Assembly (NCBI RefSeq): GCF_004366375.1
Contig: NZ_SOEF01000024.1
Coordinates: 1 to 47,913, forward strand
Source of the DNA: Halanaerobium congolense
Lineage (GTDB): Bacteria > Bacillota > Halanaerobiia > Halanaerobiales > Halanaerobiaceae
DNA: 47,913 bases
Direction: 5' to 3'
Shown here: positions 1 through 9,508 of the stretch, in pieces
Numbering within the stretch: position 1 is the stretch's first letter
Layout: the number at the start of each line of letters is the position of its first letter
Notes under the pieces: generated by a model
Seen by the model: the letters and a program-made list of their open reading frames with translations, nothing else
Database searches by the model: none
What the model was told of the DNA's origin: nothing
Program-made: the position numbers and the translations under genes

Positions 1-1
1 C

Positions 2-85
2 AACTCAAAAAGTTATTATTTAGTTCTTAAATTAGATAATTTTAGAGTTAAACCAGAGGAAAATTATATTTCGTGGTTGCTATGA
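2..85 (+). CDS. 3' end of an unidentified protein (partial)
   Basis: The frame starting at base 2 is open from the window edge to a TGA at 83-85. It encodes 27 residues ending in ENYISWLL. Composition looks protein-like, but the fragment is too short to place in a family. It sits on the same strand as nadE, about 50 bases upstream, and could be cotranscribed with it. Only the sequence before this window would show what it is, and the open frame could be chance. Confidence 0.4.
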   Translation, partial: NSKSYYLVLKLDNFRVKPEENYISWLL

Positions 86-138
86 ATAATTCAGGTTAAA
101 ATAATAATTTAGTTACTTTATAAGATGAGGTGTTAATA

Positions 139-921
139 ATGTTAGACAGAAATTATAAAAAAATTGAAAGTAATTTAATAAATTGGATCAGAGAAAAAGT
201 TCATGATGCTGGATGTCAGGGAGCAGTAATTGGTTTATCAGGTGGGATTGATTCTTCTGTTACCTCTCTCCTCTGCCAAAAAGCTTTTCCAGAAAACACT
301 TTGGGAATTATTATGCCCTGTTTTAGTAATCCAGAAGATAAAGTTGATGCTGTTAAACATGCAGAAAAGTTTAGTATTAAATATAAGGAAATTGATCTAA
401 GTGCTCCTTATCAAAAATTACTCCAAACAATTAATAAATATGATTCGGAAGCTGTTTTAGAAGAAGTGATAAATAATAAAAATTTAGCTGCTGCTCAGGG
501 CAGTCTTAAATTAGCTCTTGCTAATATGAAGCCCCGATTGAGAATGACACTGCTCTATTATTACGCAAATTTAAATAATTATTTGGTAGTTGGAACTGAT
601 AATCGCAGCGAATTAAAATTAGGTTATTTTACTAAATATGGAGATGGTGGTATAGACATTGCACCTCTAGGTAATTTAGTTAAACTCGAAGTAAGAGGTC
701 TGGCCCGGAAAATGGGGATTGATCAAAAAATAATTACCAAAAAGCCTTCTGCTGGACTCTGGAATGGACAAAGTGATCAGGATGAGATTGGATTAAGTTA
801 TCGAGAAATAGATTACTACATTGTAGACGGTAAAGCTGATGTTAAAACTTCAGACAAAATAGAAAAGATTGCTGCAGCCAATCAACATAAATTAGAGCTA
901 CCTGCAATTCCTGATTTTTAA
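139..921 (+). CDS. nadE: NH3-dependent NAD+ synthetase
   Basis: Converts deamido-NAD, ATP and ammonia to NAD+, the last step of NAD synthesis, in the cytosol. The ATP-pyrophosphatase P-loop SGGIDSS lies at residues 34-40. The NADS core follows, with GTDNRSELKLGY and the C-terminal KPSAGLW stretch. At 260 residues it has only the synthetase domain and no glutaminase domain, so it should use free ammonia. The neighbouring ammonium transporter fits this, though that link is inference. An in-frame GTG lies at 130, but the Shine-Dalgarno GAGGTG (127-132) has proper spacing only for the ATG at 139, so I start there. Confidence 0.93.
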   Translation: MLDRNYKKIESNLINWIREKVHDAGCQGAVIGLSGGIDSSVTSLLCQKAFPENTLGIIMPCFSNPEDKVDAVKHAEKFSIKYKEIDLSAPYQKLLQTINKYDSEAVLEEVINNKNLAAAQGSLKLALANMKPRLRMTLLYYYANLNNYLVVGTDNRSELKLGYFTKYGDGGIDIAPLGNLVKLEVRGLARKMGIDQKIITKKPSAGLWNGQSDQDEIGLSYREIDYYIVDGKADVKTSDKIEKIAAANQHKLELPAIPDF

Positions 922-959
922 TTGAATTACTGTATACTGTTATATAAACTGCAGAATCC

Positions 960-988
960 TTGCTTTTTATGTGAGCTATCTATATAAT
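960..988 (+). promoter_or_regulatory. Sigma-70-type promoter of the ammonium transporter/PII pair
   Basis: TTGCTT (960-965) and TATAAT (983-988) are separated by exactly 17 bases. Transcription would begin near 995, about 37 bases before the start codon. No other gene start lies nearby. This is a consensus match only. Confidence 0.65.
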
Positions 989-1031
989 TTACTCATAGTT
1001 AACATATACCTAACACAAGGAGGAAATTATT

Positions 1032-2372
1032 ATGAGTAGTAGAGAAGTAAGTAGTGGTTTTTTTAAGAAAGTATTTATGACATTAATGCTGGTGATTTTA
1101 TTCAGCAGTCTGGCTTTAGCACAAGAAGATCAGGCGGCAGCAAATGCGGTTGCAATTGACACAATTTGGACTTTAATCGCGGCTTTTTTAGTTTTCTTTA
1201 TGCAGGCTGGATTTGCAATGGTTGAGGCTGGATTTACCAGAGCAAAAAATGCAGGTAACATTATCATGAAAAATATAATGGACTTTGCATCTGGTTCTTT
1301 AGTTTTCTGGGCTGTTGGTTTTGCTTTTATGTTTGGTTCCGGCAACAGTTTTATCGGAACTACAGGTTATTTTCTGCAGGATACATTCGCAAATCTTGGC
1401 CTTGAGATTCCAATTGCAGCTTTCTTTATCTTTCAGACAGTTTTTGCAGCAACAGCAGCAACAATTGTTTCTGGTGCAATGGCTGAAAGAACTAATTTTT
1501 CCGGTTACTTAGCTTACAGTGTTGTAATTACAGCCTTTATTTATCCCGTAGTTGGACACTGGATCTGGGGTGGTGGCTGGTTAGCAGAAATGGGAATTAT
1601 AGACTTTGCTGGATCAACGGTTGTTCACTCTGTTGGTGGCTGGGCTGCTTTAGCCGGTGCCATTGTTTTAGGTCCTAGAATTGGTAAATATAATGAAGAC
1701 GGCAGTGCTAACGCTCTACCGGGTCACAACCTTTTAATGGCAGCCCTTGGTGTCTTTATTCTCTGGTTTGGCTGGTTTGGATTTAACCCCGGTTCTACTG
1801 TTGCCGGTACTGATTTATCAATTGCCTCAATAGCAGTAACAACTAATCTAGCTGCAGCAGCCGGTGCTGTAATGGCCATGAGTGTCAGCTGGATTAAATA
1901 TGGAAAGGCAGATGTAAGTATGACTTTAAATGGTGCTTTAGCAGGTTTAGTTAGTATAACAGCCGGTACAGCAAATGTTGGTAACCTTTCAGCTATAATT
2001 ATCGGTGCTATTGCTGGTATGATAGTTATTTATTCTGTTGAATTCTTTGATAAATTACAAATTGACGATCCTGTTGGTGCAGTATCTGTCCATGGAGTTT
2101 GCGGTGCTTTTGGAACTCTAGCAGTTGGAATTTTTGCAGCAGAAGGTGGACTTCTTTTTGGTGGTGGAATTAGTCTTTTAATCACTCAGTTCATTGGTGT
2201 AATAACTGTCTTCTTCTGGGCATTTGGACTTGGTTTTGTACTCTTTAAAACAATTGATGTAGTGATTGGACTTAGAGTTTCTGAAGCAGATGAGATTGAA
2301 GGTCTTGATTACTCTGAACACGGTGCTCAATCTTATCCAGATTTTATGATCAATATTAACGCTCAAAATTAA
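1032..2372 (+). CDS. amt: Ammonium transporter (Amt family)
   Basis: Integral membrane channel for ammonium/ammonia. Residues 1-30 look like a cleavable signal peptide ending LALA-QE, as in E. coli AmtB. About eleven membrane segments follow. The two pore histidines are in VVHSVGGW (H199) and VSVHGVCG (H354), and the family stretch WFGWFGFNPGS is present. Its 446 residues are typical. A strong AAGGAGG site precedes the ATG. The PII gene follows after 14 bases, the usual amtB-glnK pairing, in which PII plugs the channel when nitrogen is plentiful. Confidence 0.95.
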   Translation: MSSREVSSGFFKKVFMTLMLVILFSSLALAQEDQAAANAVAIDTIWTLIAAFLVFFMQAGFAMVEAGFTRAKNAGNIIMKNIMDFASGSLVFWAVGFAFMFGSGNSFIGTTGYFLQDTFANLGLEIPIAAFFIFQTVFAATAATIVSGAMAERTNFSGYLAYSVVITAFIYPVVGHWIWGGGWLAEMGIIDFAGSTVVHSVGGWAALAGAIVLGPRIGKYNEDGSANALPGHNLLMAALGVFILWFGWFGFNPGSTVAGTDLSIASIAVTTNLAAAAGAVMAMSVSWIKYGKADVSMTLNGALAGLVSITAGTANVGNLSAIIIGAIAGMIVIYSVEFFDKLQIDDPVGAVSVHGVCGAFGTLAVGIFAAEGGLLFGGGISLLITQFIGVITVFFWAFGLGFVLFKTIDVVIGLRVSEADEIEGLDYSEHGAQSYPDFMININAQN

Positions 2373-2386
2373 AGGAGGAGAATGCA

Positions 2387-2725
2387 ATGAAAAGAATTGA
2401 AGCAATTATTCGCCCTGACAAAACAGATAAATTAATTGACAGGTTAGAAGCCATAGGTATCAACGGTTTAAATATTACAGAAATTAAGGGCTATGGTTCT
2501 CAAAAGGGTCATTCTGAAACTTACAGAGGTGTGACTTATAGAATTAGACTCCGAAAAAAAATAAAGGTTGAAATAATTGTTGAATACACAGAAGTAGACA
2601 AAATTGTTGAAGCTATTAAAGAAGCTGTACAAACTGGTGAAGTTGGTGACGGAAAAATATTTATCTCTGATATTGAAAATGCAATCAGAATCAGAACTGG
2701 TGAGGAAGGAACAGCAGCTTTATAA
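2387..2725 (+). CDS. glnK: Nitrogen regulatory protein PII (GlnB/GlnK family)
   Basis: Trimeric signal protein that reads ATP/ADP and 2-oxoglutarate and controls nitrogen uptake. At 112 residues it is full length. The T-loop has KGHSETYRG with the uridylylation-type tyrosine at position 51 (YRGVTY). The B-loop region TGEVGDGKIF and the C-terminal IRIRTGEEG motif are intact. It is cotranscribed with the transporter (14-base gap, AAGGAGG at 2373-2379), which points to the GlnK role of gating Amt. Whether Tyr51 is modified cannot be told: no GlnD is visible here and many Firmicutes lack it. Confidence 0.94.
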   Translation: MKRIEAIIRPDKTDKLIDRLEAIGINGLNITEIKGYGSQKGHSETYRGVTYRIRLRKKIKVEIIVEYTEVDKIVEAIKEAVQTGEVGDGKIFISDIENAIRIRTGEEGTAAL

Positions 2726-2763
2726 AAGTTTGAAATCAGAAATAAAAATTATATTCAAAAAAT

Positions 2764-2804
2764 CAAAAACCCCCTGCTTAAGAAATTATAACAGGGGGCT
2801 TTAA
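2764..2804. terminator. Intrinsic terminator between convergent genes
   Basis: A perfect 7-bp stem CCCCCTG/CAGGGGG (2770-2776 with 2792-2798) encloses a 15-base loop. On the minus strand it is followed by TTTTTGATTTTTT, so it should end the cyclic-di-GMP gene efficiently. On the plus strand the tail is CTTTAAATT, a weaker terminator for the PII gene. Confidence 0.8.
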
Positions 2805-2805
2805 A

Positions 2806-4704
2806 TTAATCAGAAAATATTTTAACAAAAACATCTGCTAATTCGGGATCAAATTGTGTCCCAACACAGGAATTGATTTCTTTTAATGCTTCTTCTTTTG
2901 TAACAGCTTTTTTATAGACTTGATCATGGGTCATTACATCATAAGCATCTATAATTGCAATTATTCTGGCTAATAAAGGAATTTTTTCTCCTTTTAAACC
3001 TCTGGGGTAACCACTGCCATCCCAATGTTCATGGTGTGATAAAACATCCTCAGATATATGAGAATAATCTTCAGTAGTATTTAATATTCTATGGCCGACA
3101 GCTGAATGAGTTTTAACTTCCTGCCACTCTTTATCTGAAAGTTTTCCTTTTTTGTTTAAAATTCTCTCTGGTATGACAGTTTTTCCAATATCATGTAACT
3201 CTGCAGCTAAGATCAGTTTTTCTATTTCAGCTTGACTTAAATTTAAAGCCTCTGCAAATTTTTCAGCTGTAGCGATCATTCTTTTTGCATGATCAGCTGT
3301 TTCCTGGCTTTTTTTATCTAAACTTTTCAATAATGTACTTACAATCCTGTTTTTAATATTTCTACTTTCAGTAAGTTTATTTTTATACATTCTCGATTCT
3401 GCTTCATTTAAAATATCAAAAAAATCTTGATAATTATATTTTTTTACAGCATATCCCAAGGCTGTAGAAAGAGGTAATTTATTACCATTTTCAAAATTTA
3501 AATATTCATCTGCAATTTTTCTATCAATTCTTTGGACTATTTTTTTAACTGCCTTTAGGTCAGTTTGAGGAAGTATGATTACAAATTCATCTCCACCCCA
3601 GCGGGCTATTAAATCTTCTCCACGGCAGCTGCTTTTTAATATTTTAGCAGTTTTAATAATTAACTTATCACCCTGATGATGGCCATAAGAATCATTTATT
3701 AGTTTGAGCGCATTTAAGTCAGCCATTATCACTGCTAACGGTAATTTCTCTTCTCTATTAATTTTTTGAATCTGCTTTTCAATATATGATCGATTATATA
3801 AATCAGTTAGACTATCATGATAACTTGCATATTTTATTTTGTTTTCACTTTCAACTTTATCAGTCACATCACTTTGAATAGAGATGATTCCACTTTCACC
3901 ATTTGGCAGCTTAATTCTTTTTTCATGCATGCGAGAATAACTTGTTTCCCCATTCTTTTTTGAAGTTATAACTTCATGAGTTAAAGTTTTTCCACTGATA
4001 ATTTTTTGGATATCCTTTTTTGCTTTTTCTATATTTTCTGCCAGGACTACTGTTTCAAAAATACTGTTACCGACAAGTTCATCTTTACTATAGCCGGTCA
4101 TTGATTCAATAGCATCATTCACCTTAAGTATTTGACCCTTTTGATTAATTATCATTATTCCTGCCGGCAGACTATCTACCATCTTTGAATAGTATTGATT
4201 CAAATTATAATTTATTTGACTTTGATAAAGGCTTTTAAGATTATTTTCCACTAAATCTTTGACAAATTTGAGCTGTTTCTTTAATTGAGAACTAAAATCT
4301 CTTTTTTGATTATCATGAAGACAAATAGTACCATAAACTTCACCATTTGGCCATAAAATAGGATAACCTAAATAAGCAACCAGGCCATTTTCCATATAAA
4401 TAGAATTTTTCCATTTTTTAATTTCAGCTGCGTTTTTAACCTCTAAACTTGATTTGCTTTCAATTACATCTTCACAATAAAGACCCTCAAGTTTAAACTT
4501 CTCTCCTTCAAAAAATAAATTATCTGGATTTGAGCTAGCTTTTTTTACTTCTAAATATGGTGCCTGATAATTATTAATGAGAATATCTTGGACACCATAA
4601 AATTGAACAAACATATCTAATAGTTCCTGCCACTGATCAACAGTTTTCTCAGGAATCTTAATATCTTCTGTTTTTACATCCATTTTTTTAAATAGATCAT
4701 TCAT
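2806..4704 (-). CDS. GAF-PAS-GGDEF-HD-GYP cyclic-di-GMP synthesis/degradation protein
   Basis: A 632-residue protein without membrane segments, so probably a cytosolic sensor. A GAF-like region covers about 20-155 and PAS about 165-285 (NDAIESMTGYSKDELVG). GGDEF covers about 290-440, with intact GGDEF at 370-374 preceded by a product-inhibition site RGED at 361-364. HD-GYP covers about 450-630, with HD at 504-505 and HHEHWDGSGYP at 557-567. Both catalytic motifs are intact, so it could make and degrade cyclic-di-GMP. The signal sensed cannot be read from sequence. It has its own GTGAGGT ribosome site, and the leader carries the repeated element at 4729-4745. A terminator follows. Confidence 0.9.
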   Translation of the reverse strand: MNDLFKKMDVKTEDIKIPEKTVDQWQELLDMFVQFYGVQDILINNYQAPYLEVKKASSNPDNLFFEGEKFKLEGLYCEDVIESKSSLEVKNAAEIKKWKNSIYMENGLVAYLGYPILWPNGEVYGTICLHDNQKRDFSSQLKKQLKFVKDLVENNLKSLYQSQINYNLNQYYSKMVDSLPAGIMIINQKGQILKVNDAIESMTGYSKDELVGNSIFETVVLAENIEKAKKDIQKIISGKTLTHEVITSKKNGETSYSRMHEKRIKLPNGESGIISIQSDVTDKVESENKIKYASYHDSLTDLYNRSYIEKQIQKINREEKLPLAVIMADLNALKLINDSYGHHQGDKLIIKTAKILKSSCRGEDLIARWGGDEFVIILPQTDLKAVKKIVQRIDRKIADEYLNFENGNKLPLSTALGYAVKKYNYQDFFDILNEAESRMYKNKLTESRNIKNRIVSTLLKSLDKKSQETADHAKRMIATAEKFAEALNLSQAEIEKLILAAELHDIGKTVIPERILNKKGKLSDKEWQEVKTHSAVGHRILNTTEDYSHISEDVLSHHEHWDGSGYPRGLKGEKIPLLARIIAIIDAYDVMTHDQVYKKAVTKEEALKEINSCVGTQFDPELADVFVKIFSD

Positions 4705-4728
4705 AATTTTACCTCACATCTTTTAGTC

Positions 4729-4745
4729 CGTTACGTCAAATCTAA
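4729..4745 (-). repeat. 17-nt leader element, copy 1
   Basis: Minus strand reads TTAGATTTGACGTAACG, identical over 17 bases to 8475-8491. It lies about 25-40 bases before the start codon of the cyclic-di-GMP gene, just upstream of its ribosome-binding site. Function unknown. Confidence 0.6.
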
Positions 4746-4757
4746 CATAAGGCTCAC

Positions 4758-6695
4758 TTAAACTATTTTTTCCCACTCCTGATATAAAGTTTCCAACCTA
4801 CTATTTTGTTGTTCATATTTATCTTTTAACTCCTGCAGCAGTTCAAAATCATTAATATTTTCTTCAGCTGTCATTTGACTTTCTAAATCACTTAAATTCT
4901 TTTCTAAAGCTTCTATTTCAACTTCAATTTCTTCTAGCCGCTTTTGTCTTTTTTGCTCACGACTGCGTGCCTCTTTCTGAGCCTCATAATCAAGTTTTCC
5001 TTCACTTTTATCTTCCTGCTCATCTAAGTCCTGCTGCTCAGAAATTTCGTTTTTCTTTTTCTGCTTATAATAACTATAATCTCCAAAATACTTATTCAGT
5101 TCCTGATTTTCTAACTCATAGATATAATCAATAACTTTATCTAAAAAATAACGGTCATGTGATACAATTAAAACTGTACCTGAATAATCTTTTAAGGCCT
5201 CTTCCAGCACCTCACGGGAAGCCAAATCCAAATGATTTGTTGGCTCATCCAAAATTAAAAAGTTATAATTACCGCTCATCAGCTGCAGCAATCTTAAACG
5301 ACTTTTTTCGCCCCCACTCAGCTGTTTAACTTTTTTAAAAACATCTTCTCCAGTAAAGAGAAAGGAAGCCAGCATATCTCTTGCTTTAGAATTTGTGACA
5401 GCAGTTTCACGCTGTAAAGCTGTAATTAAATCATCTTCAGGGTTAAAGCCTTCAAATTCCTGACGGTAATAAGCAGGATAAACATTTGTTCCAATCCTAA
5501 CCTGTCCCCGATCTGCTGGTATTTCGCCCATTATAATTCTCAAAATTGTTGATTTACCTGTACCATTATCACCTATAATTGCTGCTTTATCAGTTCGATG
5601 CAGTTCAAAATTTAGATCCTGGAATAAATTTAAATCTTCAAATCTTTTACTTAAATTTTCTACAAATAGAACATCGTCTCCACCACGAATCTCAGTCTCA
5701 AGTTCTAGCTTCATCTTTCTTCCCTTTAGCTGAGGTTTTTCCAGACGATCAATTTTTTCTAAGCGCTTTTCCATGGCCTTTGCCCTTTTAAACATTTTTT
5801 CGCTGTCACGAGAGCGGCCCCAGATATAGAGCTGTTCTATTGCATCTTCCAGCTGTTTAATTTTTTTCTGCTGGTTTTTATATTCGCGCAGACGCTGTTC
5901 GTACCTTCTTTTTCTTTCTTTTTGATAATAGCTGTAATTACCGCTGTAATCTTCATTTTTACCATTTTTTATTTCTACAATTCTTTCGATAGTATTATCC
6001 AGAAAATATCTATCGTGAGAAATAATTAAAAGACTTCCCTGGTAAGAATTAAGATAATTTTCAAGCCATTCAACAGATTTTAAATCAAGATGATTTGTCG
6101 GTTCATCTAAAAGTAATAAGTCAGGCTCAATTAAAAGTAATTTGGCCAATCCGACTCTGGTTTTTTCACCACCACTTAGCTGATCTAAGGTTTTTTCATG
6201 AATCTCTTCTTCATCAAAACCCATACCAGCAGCTACCTGACGGATCTTACTCTGATATTCATAGCCTACTCCTTTTTCAAACTCTCTCTGTAGAGCACTA
6301 TATTCCCTCATAGTTGCTTCTAAATTATCAGAATGGCTTGCAGACTTATCAACCCGCTCACCATGATGAGTAATTTTTTCCTCCAGCTTTTTCATTTTCT
6401 TGATCTGCTGTTTAACCTCTGCAAAAACTTTTTCTAGTTCCTGATAAATGCTGAGTTCAGATTTGAAATCCGGCAGCTGATCAAGGTAACCAACTTCAAT
6501 ATCATTTCTAACCGAAACCGTACCGTCAGAATAATGTTCCCGGCCAGTTATAATCTGAAAAATTGTTGTTTTACCAGAGCCGTTGGGGCCAATTAAAGCC
6601 ACCGACTCACCCTCATTTACATTTAGAGAAAAGTCTTTCAAAACAGTCTCAATTCCATATTCTTTTTTTAAGTTATTAATATTTAAAATAGCCAT
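4758..6695 (-). CDS. ABC-F family ribosome-associated ATPase (YdiF/Uup type)
   Basis: Two ABC ATPase domains with no membrane domain, the hallmark of ABC-F proteins that act on the ribosome rather than in transport. Domain 1 has Walker A GPNGSGKT (36-43), signature LSGGEKTR (173-180) and DEPTNHLDL. Domain 2 has GDNGTGKST (375-383), LSGGEKSR (459-466) and DEPTNHLDL. A charged linker (about 260-330) joins them. Residues 560-645 form a predicted coiled-coil tail, as in Uup and YdiF. At 645 residues it is of normal length. The ribosome site is weak (AGTGTGG). It lies directly upstream of the cyclic-di-GMP gene (53-base gap). A specific antibiotic-protection role cannot be inferred. Confidence 0.9.
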   Translation of the reverse strand: MAILNINNLKKEYGIETVLKDFSLNVNEGESVALIGPNGSGKTTIFQIITGREHYSDGTVSVRNDIEVGYLDQLPDFKSELSIYQELEKVFAEVKQQIKKMKKLEEKITHHGERVDKSASHSDNLEATMREYSALQREFEKGVGYEYQSKIRQVAAGMGFDEEEIHEKTLDQLSGGEKTRVGLAKLLLIEPDLLLLDEPTNHLDLKSVEWLENYLNSYQGSLLIISHDRYFLDNTIERIVEIKNGKNEDYSGNYSYYQKERKRRYEQRLREYKNQQKKIKQLEDAIEQLYIWGRSRDSEKMFKRAKAMEKRLEKIDRLEKPQLKGRKMKLELETEIRGGDDVLFVENLSKRFEDLNLFQDLNFELHRTDKAAIIGDNGTGKSTILRIIMGEIPADRGQVRIGTNVYPAYYRQEFEGFNPEDDLITALQRETAVTNSKARDMLASFLFTGEDVFKKVKQLSGGEKSRLRLLQLMSGNYNFLILDEPTNHLDLASREVLEEALKDYSGTVLIVSHDRYFLDKVIDYIYELENQELNKYFGDYSYYKQKKKNEISEQQDLDEQEDKSEGKLDYEAQKEARSREQKRQKRLEEIEVEIEALEKNLSDLESQMTAEENINDFELLQELKDKYEQQNSRLETLYQEWEKIV

Positions 6696-6812
6696 TTATA
6701 ACCACACTTTTCTTTTAGCTTAATCAGATACTAGTAAAATTCTGGTCAGCAATTTTTTATTGTTTTTAAAAACAACCGCCAGTGAAGCTCTCCCCCCGGA
6801 TCTGATATTTAG

Positions 6813-7100
6813 TTAAAGTTTAAAATTAGAGTCTTCATCTCGTTGACGGAATAATACAGCAATTCCTCCGATTACCTGAACCACTTCTGAACCAGTTGCT
6901 GTAGCAAGTTCTTCAGCAGCAGAACGAGTTGTTCTACCTGTGCTTTCTAGAATTCTGACCTTTAAAAGTTCATGATCTTCTAAGGCTTCATCAAGCTGTT
7001 CGATTACAGATTCTGTTATTCCATCTTTACCAACATGGACTATTGGATTTAGAGAATTTGCTTCTCCTCTAAGATAACTTCTATTTTTTCCTGTTAACAT
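6813..7100 (-). CDS. yhbY: YhbY-family RNA-binding protein (CRM domain)
   Basis: A 95-residue single CRM-domain protein associated with the large ribosomal subunit precursor. Visible motifs are LRGEANSLNPIVHVGKDG at residues 10-27, containing the GK.G core, and the C-terminal VVQVIGGIAVLFR. The ribosome site AAAGAAGGTG precedes the ATG. It ends the obgE-yhbY pair, a common arrangement that fits a shared role in 50S assembly. The 117-base gap to the ABC-F gene holds an AT inverted repeat (TTGTTTTTAAAAACAA) but no convincing terminator. Confidence 0.92.
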   Translation of the reverse strand: MLTGKNRSYLRGEANSLNPIVHVGKDGITESVIEQLDEALEDHELLKVRILESTGRTTRSAAEELATATGSEVVQVIGGIAVLFRQRDEDSNFKL

Positions 7101-7177
7101 TATAACACCTTCTTTCTTTACTAATATTCTTGTTATATTATAATTTAATTATCATTTTATAAATCAATTTTGTCTAT

Positions 7178-8491
<1,314 letters not shown>

Positions 8492-8550
8492 TTTAAATAA
8501 TTATATATATTCTTATCCACAGGAAAACATTTGAAATGATCTCTAATATG

Positions 8551-8581
8551 AAAAAACCCTCAGCACCTAAAGCACTGAGGG
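8551..8581 (-). terminator. Terminator after rpmA
   Basis: On the minus strand a 7-bp stem CCCTCAG/CTGAGGG with an 11-base loop is followed directly by TTTTTT. It ends the rplU-rpmA unit, so obgE probably has its own promoter or depends on readthrough. Confidence 0.82.
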
Positions 8582-8597
8582 ACATTATACAATAATA

Positions 8598-8876
8598 TTA
8601 GTTAGCAATAGCTGCTACTTGATCTTCTGTATAAACACTGATCTGACGATTCTTTTTACCTTTTCTTTCAAATTTAACATAACCGTCAACCTTGGAGAAT
8701 AAAGTATCATCATTACCACGGCCAACATTTAAACCTGGCTTAAACTTAGTACCTCTCTGACGTACTAAAATACTACCAGCTGTTACGAATTCGCCGTCGA
8801 ATTCCTTAACACCAAGTCGTTTCGATTCACTGTCACGACCATTCCGGGAACTACCAACACCCTTCTTCTGGGACAT
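8598..8876 (-). CDS. rpmA: 50S ribosomal protein L27, without N-terminal extension
   Basis: Large-subunit protein whose N-terminus reaches towards the peptidyl-transferase centre. Family signatures are [19 protein letters not shown] at residues 4-22, VRQRGTKF and [11 protein letters not shown]. The protein begins MSQKKGVGS directly. The cleavable LQFFA-type leader found on most Firmicutes L27 proteins is absent, and no in-frame coding precedes the ATG. The Shine-Dalgarno is AAGGGGGTGGAG. The protease gene prp, usually between rplU and rpmA in Firmicutes, is also missing: the gap is only 97 bases. Confidence 0.96.
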   Translation of the reverse strand: MSQKKGVGSSRNGRDSESKRLGVKEFDGEFVTAGSILVRQRGTKFKPGLNVGRGNDDTLFSKVDGYVKFERKGKKNRQISVYTEDQVAAIAN

Positions 8877-8925
8877 TTAACTCCACCCCCTTAGAAAATA
8901 AATTTTTTAAAATATTTATAAGTTA

Positions 8926-8949
8926 AATACTAGACTAAAATCTAGTATT
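8926..8949 (-). other. Stem-loop between rplU and rpmA
   Basis: A perfect 9-bp inverted repeat AATACTAGA/TCTAGTATT with a six-base loop. It has no T-run after it, so it does not look like a terminator. It could be an RNA processing or stability element between the two ribosomal protein genes; that role is inference. Confidence 0.45.
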
Positions 8950-8973
8950 GCTGCTAATTTATAATTTATAAAA

Positions 8974-9285
8974 TTAAGCATTAATGTCTTCGATTAAAAC
9001 TTTAGTGTAAGGCTGTCTGTGACCAGTTTTCTTGCGATATCTAATCTTTGGCTTATATTTGAAAACAACAATCTTTTTATTCTTGCCCTGCTCAATTACC
9101 TTTCCCTTAACAGAAGCTCCTTCAATCATTGGAGAACCTGCTTTAAAACCATTTTCATCAGATAAAGCTAAAATCTGATCAAATTCAACACTATCGCCTT
9201 CCTCAGCAGAAAGCTTTTCAATTTTTAAGATTTGACCTTCTTCAACGCGGTACTGTTTACCGCCAGTTTTAATAATAGCATACAT
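8974..9285 (-). CDS. rplU: 50S ribosomal protein L21
   Basis: Binds 23S rRNA early in 50S assembly. At 103 residues it is of standard length. It starts [18 protein letters not shown] and ends with the family signature [20 protein letters not shown] strong GGGAGGTG ribosome site precedes the ATG. Upstream lie a structured leader resembling the L21 leader family and a good promoter, so the protein probably regulates rplU-rpmA expression through its own mRNA. rpmA follows after 97 bases. Confidence 0.97.
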   Translation of the reverse strand: MYAIIKTGGKQYRVEEGQILKIEKLSAEEGDSVEFDQILALSDENGFKAGSPMIEGASVKGKVIEQGKNKKIVVFKYKPKIRYRKKTGHRQPYTKVLIEDINA

Positions 9286-9299
9286 TATATGTTACACCT

Positions 9300-9395
9300 C
9301 CCTTACCTCAGACTCGCCGGATGAGGCACTCTTCTTAGAAGAGATTTTACGGCCTATACCGTGCGGTTTTGGCACCTTCAAAATGAAGGCTGGAT
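9300..9395 (-). ncRNA. Ribosomal protein L21 leader (cis-regulatory RNA)
   Basis: The 5' leader of rplU is rich in stems. CCTTCA/TGAAGG (9375-9389) comes first, then a conserved-looking segment GGTGCCAAAACCGCACGG, then ACGG/CCGT. CTCTTC/GAAGAG (9329-9343) and CCTCA/TGAGG (9306-9326) lie nearest the ribosome site. Position and stem order match the L21 leader known from Firmicutes, thought to be bound by L21 for feedback control. I assign it by position and recalled features; a covariance-model search was not run. Confidence 0.72.
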
Positions 9396-9413
9396 AAATA
9401 ACTCCAGATATAA

Positions 9414-9442
9414 ATTCTAGCATAAATCAGCTCTATAGTCAA
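9414..9442 (-). promoter_or_regulatory. Promoter of rplU-rpmA
   Basis: Minus strand TTGACT (9437-9442), 17-base spacer, TAGAAT (9414-9419), with an extended -10 TG two positions upstream. Transcription would start just before the L21 leader. This is the best promoter match in the cluster. Confidence 0.72.
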
Positions 9443-9483
9443 GGAAATGACTAAAATGATTGGCTTTATTTTATCAGCTATCT

Positions 9484-9503
9484 AAAAAAATCAAATTTTT
9501 GAT
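9484..9503 (-). terminator. Weak terminator after rng
   Basis: Minus strand ATCAA/TTGAT stem followed by a seven-T run, located five bases beyond the rng stop codon. The stem is short and AT-only, so termination is probably partial. Confidence 0.4.
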
Positions 9504-9508
9504 AATCA

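Noticed and set aside
2604-2804. 66-codon plus-strand frame overlapping the end of glnK
   Set aside because: Overlaps a clear PII gene and runs through the terminator; lysine/leucine-rich translation typical of an AT-rich shadow frame.
6735-6765. Inverted repeat TTGTTTTTAAAAACAA between yhbY and the ABC-F gene
   Set aside because: AT-only, no loop and no adjacent GC stem; common by chance in this composition and not a convincing terminator.
8513-8521. Perfect DnaA-box-like TTATCCACA upstream of obgE
   Set aside because: A single 9-mer can occur by chance in 48 kb of AT-rich DNA. There is no cluster of boxes, no AT-unwinding region and no dnaA or dnaN nearby, so it is not an origin.
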